Of a DNA stretch of 64,000 nucleotides, positions 35,143 through 43,291 are shown piece after piece (within the stretch, counting starts at the first letter, position 1; each line of letters opens with the position of its first letter). The notes under the pieces were generated by a model. It was not told the DNA's origin and did not search any database. It worked only from the letters and a program-made list of their open reading frames with translations. This DNA comes from Siansivirga zeaxanthinifaciens CC-SAMT-1 (GTDB taxonomy: Bacteria > Bacteroidota > Bacteroidia > Flavobacteriales > Flavobacteriaceae). The stretch is taken from contig NZ_CP007202.1 of the NCBI RefSeq assembly GCF_000941055.1, forward strand, positions 988,001 to 1,052,000, read 5' to 3'. Made by a program: the position numbers and the translations under genes.

Positions 35143-37041
35143 ATGAGCGACGCTTTAAAACACGAATGTGGTATTGCAGTAATTAGACTTTTAAAACCAC
35201 TAGAATTTTATAAAGAAAAATACGGAAGTGCTTTTTATGGAGTAAATAAAATGTATTTACTCATGGAAAAACAGCACAACCGCGGTCAGGATGGTGCTGG
35301 TTTTGCCAGTATTAAATTAGATACCAAGCCAGGTGAGCGTTACATAAGTCGCGTACGTTCTATAGCACAACAACCCATTCAAGATATTTTTGCTCAAATA
35401 AACCAGCGCATAAATAAAGAAATGGTTGAACATCCAGAATATGTAAATGATGTAGCGGCTCAAAAGAAAAACATACCATATATAGGAGAAGTTTTATTAG
35501 GCCACGTTAGATATGGAACTTTTGGAAAAAACAGCGTAGAAAGTGTACATCCGTTTTTAAGACAAAACAACTGGATGCACAGAAACTTAATTATGGCAGG
35601 AAACTTTAACATGACCAATGTTAAAGAGTTATTTGCTAACTTAATTACGCTGGGGCAGCACCCAAAAGAATATACCGATACCATTACCATTATGGAAAAA
35701 ATTGGTCATTTCCTGGACGATGCTGTTAGTAAAATTTACAAACAAGTTAAAAAAGAAGGCTACAATAAAATGGAGGCATCTCCATTAATTGCAGAACGAT
35801 TAAATGTTGCTAAAATTTTAAAACGTGCAGCTAAAAACTGGGATGGTGGTTATGCTATGGCAGGACTTATTGGTCATGGTGATGCCTTTGTTTTAAGAGA
35901 TCCAGCAGGTATTCGTCCGGCTTATTATTATAAAGATGATGAAGTTGTTGTTATAGCTTCGGAGCGTCCGGTAATTCAAACCGTTTTTAATGTAAAATTT
36001 GAAGATGTTAAAGAATTAGAACCAGGACATGCCATTATAACTAAAAAATCTGGCGCTGTATCTATTAAGAAAATTTTAGAGCCGTTAGAAAGAAAATCTT
36101 GTTCGTTTGAACGTATTTATTTCTCTAGAGGAAGTGACGCCGAAATTTATAAAGAGCGCAAAATGTTAGGTAAATTATTAATGCCTAAAGTTCTTGAAGC
36201 TATAGATAATGATACAAAAAACACGGTATTCTCATACATTCCAAATACGGCTGAAACTTCGTTTTTTGGTATGATTGAAACGGCTGAAGCTGCTCTTAAT
36301 CAAAAGAAAACGGCAGCCATATTAGAAGGTCAGCATTCTTTATCGCCCGAAAAAGTTACCGAAATTTTAGAGGAGCACACCCGAATAGAAAAAATAGCAA
36401 TTAAAGATGCTAAACTTAGAACTTTTATTACCGAAGACAGCAGTAGAGACGATTTGGTTGCTCACGTTTACGATATAACATACGGTGTAATAAAACCAAC
36501 CGATAATCTTGTAATTATAGACGATAGTATTGTTAGAGGTACCACTTTAAAAAAGAGTATTCTAAAAATGCTGGACCGTTTAGGACCTAAGAAAATTGTG
36601 GTAGTTTCGTCGGCACCACAAATTCGTTATCCAGATTGTTATGGTATTGATATGGCTAATTTAGAAAGCTTAATAGCTTTTAGAGCTGCTTTAGAACTTC
36701 TTAAAGAAGCTGGTAATTTTGGTATTGTTGAAGAGGTTTACAAAAAATGTATTGAACAAACAGATTTAGACGATAAACACGTACAGAATTTTGTTAAAGA
36801 AATTTACGATCCGTTTACAGACGAGCAAATTTCTGACAAAATAGCCGAGCTTTTAAGTCCGGATAATATTAAGGCAGAAGTTAAAATAATTTTCCAGCCG
36901 GTAGAGAATTTACACAAAGCTTGTCCGGAGCATTTAGGTGATTGGTATTTTACTGGAAATTATCCTACCGTGGGCGGAAATAGAGTGGTAAATAGAGCCT
37001 TTATTAATTATTACGAAGGCAATAAAGAACGTGCTTATTAA
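35143..37041 (+). CDS. purF: Long-form amidophosphoribosyltransferase (PurF type)
   Basis: Class II glutamine amidotransferase plus PRPP transferase that makes phosphoribosylamine. The 632-residue protein begins MSDALKHECGI; C9 would be the N-terminal nucleophile after removal of the first eight residues. RNRGQDGAG-like HNRGQDGAG is near 46 and the PRPP site is VIIDDSIVRGTTLKKSI near 462. It is about 130 residues longer than E. coli PurF, with inserts around 85-110 and 375-440 and a C-terminal extension. Bacteroidota often also have a short PurF, so this may be a paralogue. Followed by two small-RNA candidates. Confidence 0.85.
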   Translation: MSDALKHECGIAVIRLLKPLEFYKEKYGSAFYGVNKMYLLMEKQHNRGQDGAGFASIKLDTKPGERYISRVRSIAQQPIQDIFAQINQRINKEMVEHPEYVNDVAAQKKNIPYIGEVLLGHVRYGTFGKNSVESVHPFLRQNNWMHRNLIMAGNFNMTNVKELFANLITLGQHPKEYTDTITIMEKIGHFLDDAVSKIYKQVKKEGYNKMEASPLIAERLNVAKILKRAAKNWDGGYAMAGLIGHGDAFVLRDPAGIRPAYYYKDDEVVVIASERPVIQTVFNVKFEDVKELEPGHAIITKKSGAVSIKKILEPLERKSCSFERIYFSRGSDAEIYKERKMLGKLLMPKVLEAIDNDTKNTVFSYIPNTAETSFFGMIETAEAALNQKKTAAILEGQHSLSPEKVTEILEEHTRIEKIAIKDAKLRTFITEDSSRDDLVAHVYDITYGVIKPTDNLVIIDDSIVRGTTLKKSILKMLDRLGPKKIVVVSSAPQIRYPDCYGIDMANLESLIAFRAALELLKEAGNFGIVEEVYKKCIEQTDLDDKHVQNFVKEIYDPFTDEQISDKIAELLSPDNIKAEVKIIFQPVENLHKACPEHLGDWYFTGNYPTVGGNRVVNRAFINYYEGNKERAY

Positions 37042-37145
37042 TTTAGAATATAATAATATTTTAACTGTTAAAATATTGATATAATATTTTTTAGAAATTC
37101 AATATTCACTTTGTCGGAAAAAAAAGTATTTTATCTAATAAATAA

Positions 37146-37174
37146 TTGAGTTATCCAAATTAAATATACATTAG
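37146..37174 (+). promoter_or_regulatory. Promoter of sRNA candidate 1
   Basis: TTG at 37146-37148, 18-bp spacer, TACATTAG at 37167-37174 (one mismatch to TAnnTTTG), placing the start just before the conserved unit. Confidence 0.6.
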
Positions 37175-37179
37175 CAGAA

Positions 37180-37251
37180 CCATAACATAAGTAGGTTAAG
37201 TTCATGGTAGATTTGGGGCAAAAAAAGGTGAACGCTAGTTCGCCTTTTTTT
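37180..37251 (+). ncRNA. Tandem small RNA candidate, copy 1
   Basis: About 72 nt. The first 40 nt (CCATAACATAAG through GATTTGGGGC) are identical to copy 2 at 37381. An A run then leads into a terminator: GGTGAAC/GTTCGCC with loop GCTA and seven T. CCAU near the 5' end can pair with AUGG at about position 28. No ORF fits. It has its own promoter and terminator, so it is not just the PurF 3' UTR. Family unknown to me. Confidence 0.7.
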
Positions 37252-37345
37252 ATTTCTAATAAGTTGTAATTATTTCAATTTTAACCACTTACGCGTTAAA
37301 AAATTCCCTTTAAACTTTATTTTAAGTAGTTTAACCGATATATTT

Positions 37346-37374
37346 CTGTAACAACCTGTAAGGTATTAATTTTA
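37346..37374 (+). promoter_or_regulatory. Promoter of sRNA candidate 2
   Basis: CTG at 37346-37348, 18-bp spacer, TAATTTTA at 37367-37374. The geometry is the same as for copy 1, exactly 200 bp away, though the surrounding sequence differs. Confidence 0.5.
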
Positions 37375-37380
37375 TCATTA

Positions 37381-37448
37381 CCATAACATAAGTAGGTTAA
37401 GTTCATGGTAGATTTGGGGCAAAAAGGTGGACATCTGTTCACCTTTTT
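37381..37448 (+). ncRNA. Tandem small RNA candidate, copy 2
   Basis: About 68 nt. Same 40-nt core as copy 1, a shorter A run, then a terminator stem GGTGGAC/GTTCACC with loop ATCT and five T. The stem differs from copy 1 at two positions that still pair (G-T in one place or the other), so the hairpin is conserved while sequence changes. Confidence 0.7.
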
Positions 37449-37523
37449 CATTTTTATATGTTTTTAAAATTTGAAACTATAAAAACACGTATATCTTGAA
37501 GGCTAATTTAAAGTTAGTCGCAC

Positions 37524-37648
37524 GCGTTAGGGATAGAAACGGCATCCTTTTTAAATAGCCTTTGCTTTTAAAAGCAAAGGCTATTTAAAAAGATATAGTG
37601 TATAGCCCGACCCCAACCTGCACGCAGTTTAAGGTTGGGGTAACGCCC
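37524..37648 (+). repeat. Dispersed 3'-element, copy C (subtype I)
   Basis: The longest copy. It contains a perfect 46-bp palindrome without loop at 37547-37592 (two 23-nt arms) and a second stem CCCCAACC/GGTTGGGG (37611-37640). Conserved blocks: GCGTTAGGGAT, ACGGCATCC, AAAAAGATATAGTG, AGCCCGACC, TAACGCCC. Its TAACGCCC end lies directly against the A run of the SOD terminator. Confidence 0.85.
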
Positions 37649-37682
37649 AAAAAAAAAAGCAAGCTCCATAAGAACTTGCTTT
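37649..37682 (-). terminator. Terminator of the superoxide dismutase gene
   Basis: On the minus strand AAAGCAAG pairs with CTTGCTTT around an 11-nt loop, followed by ten T. Confidence 0.85.
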
Positions 37683-37705
37683 AATTATATATTGTGTGAA
37701 CGTGT

Positions 37706-38314
37706 TTATTTCGCTGCTGCGTAACGCTTTTCTACTTCGTTCCAGTTAATTACATTAAAAAATGCATTAATATAATCTGGACGACGGTTTTGGTAATTTA
37801 AATAGTAAGCGTGCTCCCAAACATCAATTCCTAAAATTGGTGTGCCTTGGCATGTTACACCTGGCATTAATGGATTGTCTTGGTTTGGTGTAGAACATAC
37901 TTCTACTTTTCCGCCTTTGTGAACACATAACCAAGCCCAACCTGAACCAAATTGTGTTGCTGCTGCTTTTGCAAATGCATCTTTAAAGGCATCTACAGAA
38001 CCGTATGCTTCGATAATCGCATCTTTAAGTTCGCCAGATAAATACCCTTTTCCTTCTGGATTCATAACGCTCCAGAATAAAGAATGATTAAAAAATCCGC
38101 CACCGTTATTTCTAACTGCGCCATTTGACATATCTAAATTGGTTAAAATATCTTCGATAGATTTTTCTTCTAAATCGGTTCCTGCAATGGCATTATTTAA
38201 GTTGTTGGTATATCCTTGATGATGTTTTGAATGATGTATCTCCATAGTACGTGCATCGATATGAGGCTCTAAAGCGTCGTATGCATATCCTAATTCTGGT
38301 AATTCGAAAGCCAT
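37706..38314 (-). CDS. Superoxide dismutase, Mn/Fe type
   Basis: Removes superoxide in the cytosol. The 202-residue protein has the metal ligands in HHSKHHQGY (His near 27), NHSLFW (His near 76), and [13 protein letters not shown] (Asp and His near 163-167). The sequence does not settle iron against manganese, though the GSGWAWL motif is typical of both. Single gene with a TAAATTTG promoter and its own terminator. Confidence 0.96.
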   Translation of the reverse strand: MAFELPELGYAYDALEPHIDARTMEIHHSKHHQGYTNNLNNAIAGTDLEEKSIEDILTNLDMSNGAVRNNGGGFFNHSLFWSVMNPEGKGYLSGELKDAIIEAYGSVDAFKDAFAKAAATQFGSGWAWLCVHKGGKVEVCSTPNQDNPLMPGVTCQGTPILGIDVWEHAYYLNYQNRRPDYINAFFNVINWNEVEKRYAAAK

Positions 38315-38353
38315 AATGTATTGTTTTTTTATGATTAATATTTATTTCTTGTT

Positions 38354-38361
38354 CAAATTTA
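38354..38361 (-). promoter_or_regulatory. -7 promoter element of the superoxide dismutase gene
   Basis: Minus-strand TAAATTTG, 39 bp upstream of the ATG at 38314. Confidence 0.65.
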
Positions 38362-38443
38362 CGCATAATACGCATCAATTAAAAATAATTAATTGTTATC
38401 AAATCATTGATAGTTTTTATCTTGTATGCAAAATTGAACTTTT

Positions 38444-41400
38444 ATGCCCTATAAACACCCGTTTTCTGTCTATAATGCCTCGGCTGGTAGTGGTAAAACT
38501 TTTACGTTAGTTAAAGAATATTTAAAAATTTTATTTGAATCGGAGAGAACCGATCATTTTAAACGCATATTGGCAATTACCTTTACTAATAAGGCTGTTG
38601 CCGAAATGAAAGAACGTATTATAGACACCTTAAAAGATTTTGCCGATGAAGCTATTTTAAGTTCTGAAAACGATATGTTTAAAAGCATTTGTAGCGAATT
38701 AAAACTTGAACCTGGTTTGTTACATGAAAAATCGAAGGCTATTTTAAACACCATCATGCATAATTATGCCTCGTTTGATATTTCTACTATTGATGGCTTT
38801 ACACATAAAATTATACGAACATTTGCCCACGATTTAAAATTGCCTTTAAATTTTGAGGTAGAATTAGACCAAGAGGCCTTACTTAATGAAGCGGTAGATA
38901 GTTTAATTGCAAAAGCAGGAAGCGATGAAGCACTTACCAATGTATTGGTTGATTTTGCTATTGAAAAAGCCGATGATGATAAAAGCTGGGATGTTACTCT
39001 AGACTTTAATAAAATTGCAAAATTACTGGTAAAGGAAAATGATATTGGATTTATTGAAACCTTAAAACATAAAACGCTAGAAGATTTTAATACGCTTAAA
39101 AAACAACTAATAAAAGAAATAAAGACGCTAGAAACCCAAATTATAGAAACTGGTAGCAGTGCTATAACATTAATACAAGATGCCGGATTAGATTTTAAAG
39201 ATTTTAATAGGGGTTCTTTACCTAAATATTTCGAAAATTTATCTAACAAAAATTTTGATGTTTCGTTTGACAATAATTGGCAGGAAAACATAGAGACCAG
39301 TGTCTTATACCCAAAACGCGTTTCGGGTGATGTTGCCTCAACTATAGATAACCTTCAGCCCCAGCTAGCCCAAATGTTTAAATTGAGTAAAACGGGCATT
39401 TTTCACCTTAAATTTTTAAAGGCTTTTTATAAAAATATAACGCCATTATCGGTTTTAAACATTATAAATAAAGAATTACAACATTTAAAAGCCGAGCAGA
39501 ATAAAATGCTTATTTCTGAATTTAATACCATTATTAGTCAAGAAATTAAAAACCAGCCAACACCTTTTATTTACGAACGTTTAGGTGAAAAATTTAAACA
39601 TTATTTTATTGATGAGTTTCAAGACACCTCAATGCTACAATGGCAAAATTTAATTCCGTTAATTGATAACGCACTCTCTACAGAAAATGGCACCGCGATG
39701 TTGGTTGGAGATGCCAAACAAGCCATTTACAGATGGCGTGGCGGAAAGGCCGAACAGTTTATTGATTTGTTTAATGATACCAATCCGTTTCAAATAGAAA
39801 AACAATTAGAAAAGCTACCTACCAACTACCGCAGTTTTAAAGAAGTGGTTGCTTTTAATAATGGCTTTTTTAATTTTCTGGCAAATGAAGCTTTTAGCAA
39901 CCAAACGCATCGAAATCTTTACGAAAATGCTTCTCAAGAAATCAATAAAAACAGTGCTGGTTATGTAGATTTATTATTTATTGATTGCGAAAAAGAAGAC
40001 GATAAAACCGAGATTTATTGTGAAGAAGTTTTAAAGACTATACAAACTAATTTAGACAGTGGTTATAAACTAAGTGATATTTGTGTTATTGTTAGAAAGA
40101 AAAAAGATGGTGTTGCCATTGCCAAATATTTAAGCAAAGAGCATATTCCTATTGTTTCTTCTGAAACTTTACTTTTAAATAATGCTCCAGAAGTTGTTTT
40201 TGTCAATAATATTTTAACCTTATTATTACAACCAAAAAACAATCAAGTAAAAGTAAAAATACTCGATTATTTGAGTGAATTATTTCACATAGAAAACAAA
40301 CATGATTTTTTTATTTCTCATTTAAATCTTCCTCTGGAAAAATTCTTTACAAGCTTTGAAGCCTTCAATGTTTATATTTCCTCAAAAGGACTCACACAAA
40401 TGGCTTTGTATGATTTAGTGGAAACCATTGTTAGAAGTTTTAACCTCATTGAAAAACCAAATGCGTACATTCAATTTTATTTGGATATCGTTTTAGAGTT
40501 TACACAAAAAAAAGGATCGGATATTCGGGCATTCTTAGATTATTTTGAAAAGAAAAAAGATAGTTTGTGTGTAGTGTCGCCAAAAGGACAAAATGCGGTT
40601 CAAATTATGACCATTCATAAATCTAAGGGATTAGAATTTCCAGTAGTTATTTTTCCTTTTGCCGAATTAGAAATTTACAAAGAGATAGAACCTAAAGAAT
40701 GGTTTCCTGTAGATAAAGATGTTTACAACGGCTTTTCACATACCTTAGTAAACTACAACAGCGACTTTGAAAAGTACGGCAACGTTGGAATAGAAATTCA
40801 CCAAAGACACCAGGCAGAACTGGAGTTAGACAATTTAAACCTATTGTATGTTGCCTTAACCCGGGCCGTAGAGCAATTATATATTATTTCCAGTAAAGAT
40901 ATTACTGCTAAAGGTGATGCCAATGCAAAAAAATTTTCAGGGTTATTTATAAATTATTTACAGAATTTAGGTGTTTGGTCTGACTCGCAATTACACTACA
41001 CCTTTGGCACGTGTGAAAAAACATCAGAATCGAATTTTAAATCAAGGATGACATCGTTTCAGAATGAGTTTATTTCAACTGCAAAAGAAACTCATAACAT
41101 TAATATTATTACAAAATCGGGCTTACTATGGGATACTAATCAAGAATTAGCCATGGAAAAAGGAAATCTTGTACATAATATATTGGCAAAAATAAATTCA
41201 AGTCATGATATTGAACCAACTTTAAACGAATTTGTTTTTAAAGGCATTATTAACAACAAACAATCTCAGGCATTAAAACCCATAATACTGTCGATTGTAT
41301 CCCATCCAGAATTATCGCATTTGTTCAACGAAAAACACATCATATTTAACGAACGGGATATTATTACTAAATCAGGAGAAATAATACGGCCAGACCGCCT

Positions 41401-41575
41401 TGTTTTTACCAACAATAAAACCATCCATATTGTAGATTATAAAACTGGTTTAGAAAATTATAAGCATATAAATCAAATATTACATTATAAAGATGTTTTA
41501 CAAGGCATGAACTACAGCGTTGAAAGTGCTATTTTAGTCTATATCAACAAAGAAATACAAATAATTAAAGTATAA
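38444..41575 (+). CDS. addA: AddA/RecB-like UvrD-family helicase-nuclease
   Basis: A 1043-residue double-strand-break repair helicase. Walker A in ASAGSGKTFTLVKEYL (about residues 11-26), Walker B and glutamine in FIDEFQDTSMLQW, motif VI in LLYVALTRAVEQLYI, and a C-terminal PD-(D/E)XK nuclease core with RPDRLVF and VDYKTG. The AddB-like partner lies 1.7 kb downstream, split off by the porin gene. RecB is the other possible name; the missing RecC/RecD and the AddB-like neighbour favour AddAB. Confidence 0.88.
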   Translation: MPYKHPFSVYNASAGSGKTFTLVKEYLKILFESERTDHFKRILAITFTNKAVAEMKERIIDTLKDFADEAILSSENDMFKSICSELKLEPGLLHEKSKAILNTIMHNYASFDISTIDGFTHKIIRTFAHDLKLPLNFEVELDQEALLNEAVDSLIAKAGSDEALTNVLVDFAIEKADDDKSWDVTLDFNKIAKLLVKENDIGFIETLKHKTLEDFNTLKKQLIKEIKTLETQIIETGSSAITLIQDAGLDFKDFNRGSLPKYFENLSNKNFDVSFDNNWQENIETSVLYPKRVSGDVASTIDNLQPQLAQMFKLSKTGIFHLKFLKAFYKNITPLSVLNIINKELQHLKAEQNKMLISEFNTIISQEIKNQPTPFIYERLGEKFKHYFIDEFQDTSMLQWQNLIPLIDNALSTENGTAMLVGDAKQAIYRWRGGKAEQFIDLFNDTNPFQIEKQLEKLPTNYRSFKEVVAFNNGFFNFLANEAFSNQTHRNLYENASQEINKNSAGYVDLLFIDCEKEDDKTEIYCEEVLKTIQTNLDSGYKLSDICVIVRKKKDGVAIAKYLSKEHIPIVSSETLLLNNAPEVVFVNNILTLLLQPKNNQVKVKILDYLSELFHIENKHDFFISHLNLPLEKFFTSFEAFNVYISSKGLTQMALYDLVETIVRSFNLIEKPNAYIQFYLDIVLEFTQKKGSDIRAFLDYFEKKKDSLCVVSPKGQNAVQIMTIHKSKGLEFPVVIFPFAELEIYKEIEPKEWFPVDKDVYNGFSHTLVNYNSDFEKYGNVGIEIHQRHQAELELDNLNLLYVALTRAVEQLYIISSKDITAKGDANAKKFSGLFINYLQNLGVWSDSQLHYTFGTCEKTSESNFKSRMTSFQNEFISTAKETHNINIITKSGLLWDTNQELAMEKGNLVHNILAKINSSHDIEPTLNEFVFKGIINNKQSQALKPIILSIVSHPELSHLFNEKHIIFNERDIITKSGEIIRPDRLVFTNNKTIHIVDYKTGLENYKHINQILHYKDVLQGMNYSVESAILVYINKEIQIIKV

Positions 41576-41860
41576 ACTGTTAAATTTCTTTGATAAAAAT
41601 TAAAAAACAACTGTTTATTCTTACAATAATATTAAGATTTAAATGCACTTAAAAATTAAAAAACATTACAAAAAACGTTGAAAAACCTAGGAAACATTAA
41701 AAAAACTTCAAAAAAAGAGTTCAAAAACGCTATGTAAAATCATTCTGAACAAAGCCAAAAATTAACTAAACATGATTTTTTTTATATATTTGTCTTTGTT
41801 AATAAAATTTAACAACTTACTTTTGTTTACAATTAACACTTAAAAATTAAACTTTTGAAT
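41576..41860. other. 285-bp A-rich upstream region of the porin gene
   Basis: No ORF. At 41651-41727 eight A-tracts have centres spaced about 7-12 bp, mostly near one helical turn, which predicts bent DNA. The promoter at 41785 and an A-rich leader follow. Confidence 0.6.
41785..41792 (+). promoter_or_regulatory. -7 promoter element of the OmpA-family porin gene
   Basis: TATATTTG, about 68 bp upstream of the ATG at 41861, giving a leader of roughly 60 nt. Confidence 0.7.
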
Positions 41861-43210
41861 ATGAAAAATCTTAGCAGATTATTGTTCGCTATGTTGCTTG
41901 TACTTGGTTATAGCAACGCTAATGCGCAAGACAAAAACAACCCTTGGCAAATTACTATTGGTGTAAACGCAGTGGATTTTTATCCAACTGGTGAAAACGC
42001 TCCTCTAGGAGAGTATTTTGATGAATTTGCAAATGTTACAGATCACTACAACATTTTACCATCTTTATCAACTATCTCGGTGTCTAAATATTTAGGAGGT
42101 GGTTTCTCTTTTGGAGCAGCTGGTTCATTAAATAAAATTGAAAAATTTGGAGATTCAACTGTAGATGATTTATCGTACTATGGAGTTGATGGTATCATTA
42201 AATACAACTTTTTAAATGGTACAACTATCGATCCTTACTTAGGAGTTGGTGGTGGTTACTCTTGGGTTGATGAAATTGGAGCTGGTACTGTTAATGGTAC
42301 TTTAGGTTTCAATATCTGGTTCTCTGAAAACATAGGTTTAACCGTTCAGTCTACTTACAAACATTCTTTCGAAGATTTCTTAGACAAACATTTCCAACAT
42401 ACTGCTGGTATTTCTATCAAATTTGGTGGATCTGATACTGATGGTGATGGTATTTTTGATAAAGATGATGCTTGTCCAGATGTTCCTGGTATCGCTGCAT
42501 TCAACGGATGTCCTGATACTGACGGTGATGGTATCGAAGATAGCAAAGATGCTTGTCCTAACGAAGCTGGTTTAGATGAATTTAACGGTTGTCCTGATTC
42601 TGATGGTGACGGAGTTGCTGATAAAGATGATAAATGTCCTACTGTTGCTGGTTTAAAAGCTTTAGCTGGTTGTCCAGATGCTGACGGTGACGGTGTAACT
42701 GATGCTGACGATAAATGTCCTAACGAAGCTGGTCCAGCTGCTAACCAAGGTTGTCCTTGGCCAGATACTGACGGTGACGGTGTATTAGATAAAGATGATA
42801 AATGTCCTAACGTTAAAGGAACTGTTGCTAACCAAGGTTGTCCTGAAGTAACTGAAGAAGTTCAAAAATCTTTAAATGCTTACGCTAAAACCATCTTATT
42901 CGATACTGGTAAAGCAACTATTAAATCTCAATCTGCAGCTGTATTAGGTGACATCATTAAAATATTAAATGAGTACCCTAACTCTAAATTTACTGTAGAA
43001 GGTCATACTGATAGTGTTGGTAGCGAAACTCTAAACCAAAGATTGTCTGATGCAAGAGCTAACTCTGTAAAAGAATACTTAATTGAAAACGGTATTGATG
43101 CTTTCAGATTATCTGCACTTGGATACGGTGAGTCTAAACCTATCGATACTAACAAAACTAGTAAAGGTAGAGCTAACAACAGACGTGTTGAAATTAACTT
43201 AGCAAAATAA
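41861..43210 (+). CDS. OmpA-family porin with thrombospondin type 3 repeats
   Basis: A 449-residue outer-membrane protein: signal peptide (to NANAQ), an N-terminal beta-barrel of about 165 residues, five calcium-binding thrombospondin type 3 repeats of the type [19 protein letters not shown] (about 188-320), and a C-terminal OmpA peptidoglycan-binding domain ([37 protein letters not shown]). Start ATG 41861 rather than the TTG two codons before. Codon use is strongly biased (GGT, GCT, ACT, CCT, GTT), fitting high expression. It has its own promoter and terminator between the AddA and AddB genes. Confidence 0.93.
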   Translation: MKNLSRLLFAMLLVLGYSNANAQDKNNPWQITIGVNAVDFYPTGENAPLGEYFDEFANVTDHYNILPSLSTISVSKYLGGGFSFGAAGSLNKIEKFGDSTVDDLSYYGVDGIIKYNFLNGTTIDPYLGVGGGYSWVDEIGAGTVNGTLGFNIWFSENIGLTVQSTYKHSFEDFLDKHFQHTAGISIKFGGSDTDGDGIFDKDDACPDVPGIAAFNGCPDTDGDGIEDSKDACPNEAGLDEFNGCPDSDGDGVADKDDKCPTVAGLKALAGCPDADGDGVTDADDKCPNEAGPAANQGCPWPDTDGDGVLDKDDKCPNVKGTVANQGCPEVTEEVQKSLNAYAKTILFDTGKATIKSQSAAVLGDIIKILNEYPNSKFTVEGHTDSVGSETLNQRLSDARANSVKEYLIENGIDAFRLSALGYGESKPIDTNKTSKGRANNRRVEINLAK

Positions 43211-43234
43211 TTAAAACTAGAATCTAGTTTTAAA
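43211..43234. terminator. First hairpin after the porin gene
   Basis: TTAAAACTAG pairs with CTAGTTTTAA around AAT, directly after the stop codon; no clear T run of its own beyond the stem. Confidence 0.5.
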
Positions 43235-43249
43235 CAAAATAAGTTTTAG

Positions 43250-43280
43250 AAAAACGCTTCGGATATCCGAAGCGTTTTTT
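43250..43280 (+). terminator. Terminator of the porin gene
   Basis: AAAACGCTTCGGA pairs perfectly with TCCGAAGCGTTTT, then a T run, 11 bp before the AddB-like gene. Confidence 0.88.
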
Positions 43281-43291
43281 ATTTTTATACA

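Larger units (their letters stand above)
37042..37705. other. 664-bp intergenic region with two sRNA candidates, a repeat and a terminator
   Basis: No ORF of credible length. In order it holds an AT-rich stretch, promoter and sRNA copy 1, a spacer of about 130 bp, promoter and sRNA copy 2, repeat copy C (37524-37648) and the SOD terminator. Confidence 0.8.

Noticed and set aside
37180..37448. The twin 40-nt units as a CRISPR-like or IS-end repeat
   Set aside because: Only two units, spaced 201 bp, each with its own terminator; no cas genes, transposase or target-site duplications.
41861..43210. Porin gene as horizontally acquired because of different codon use
   Set aside because: The bias favours few codons typical of highly expressed genes and the product is a standard Bacteroidota porin.
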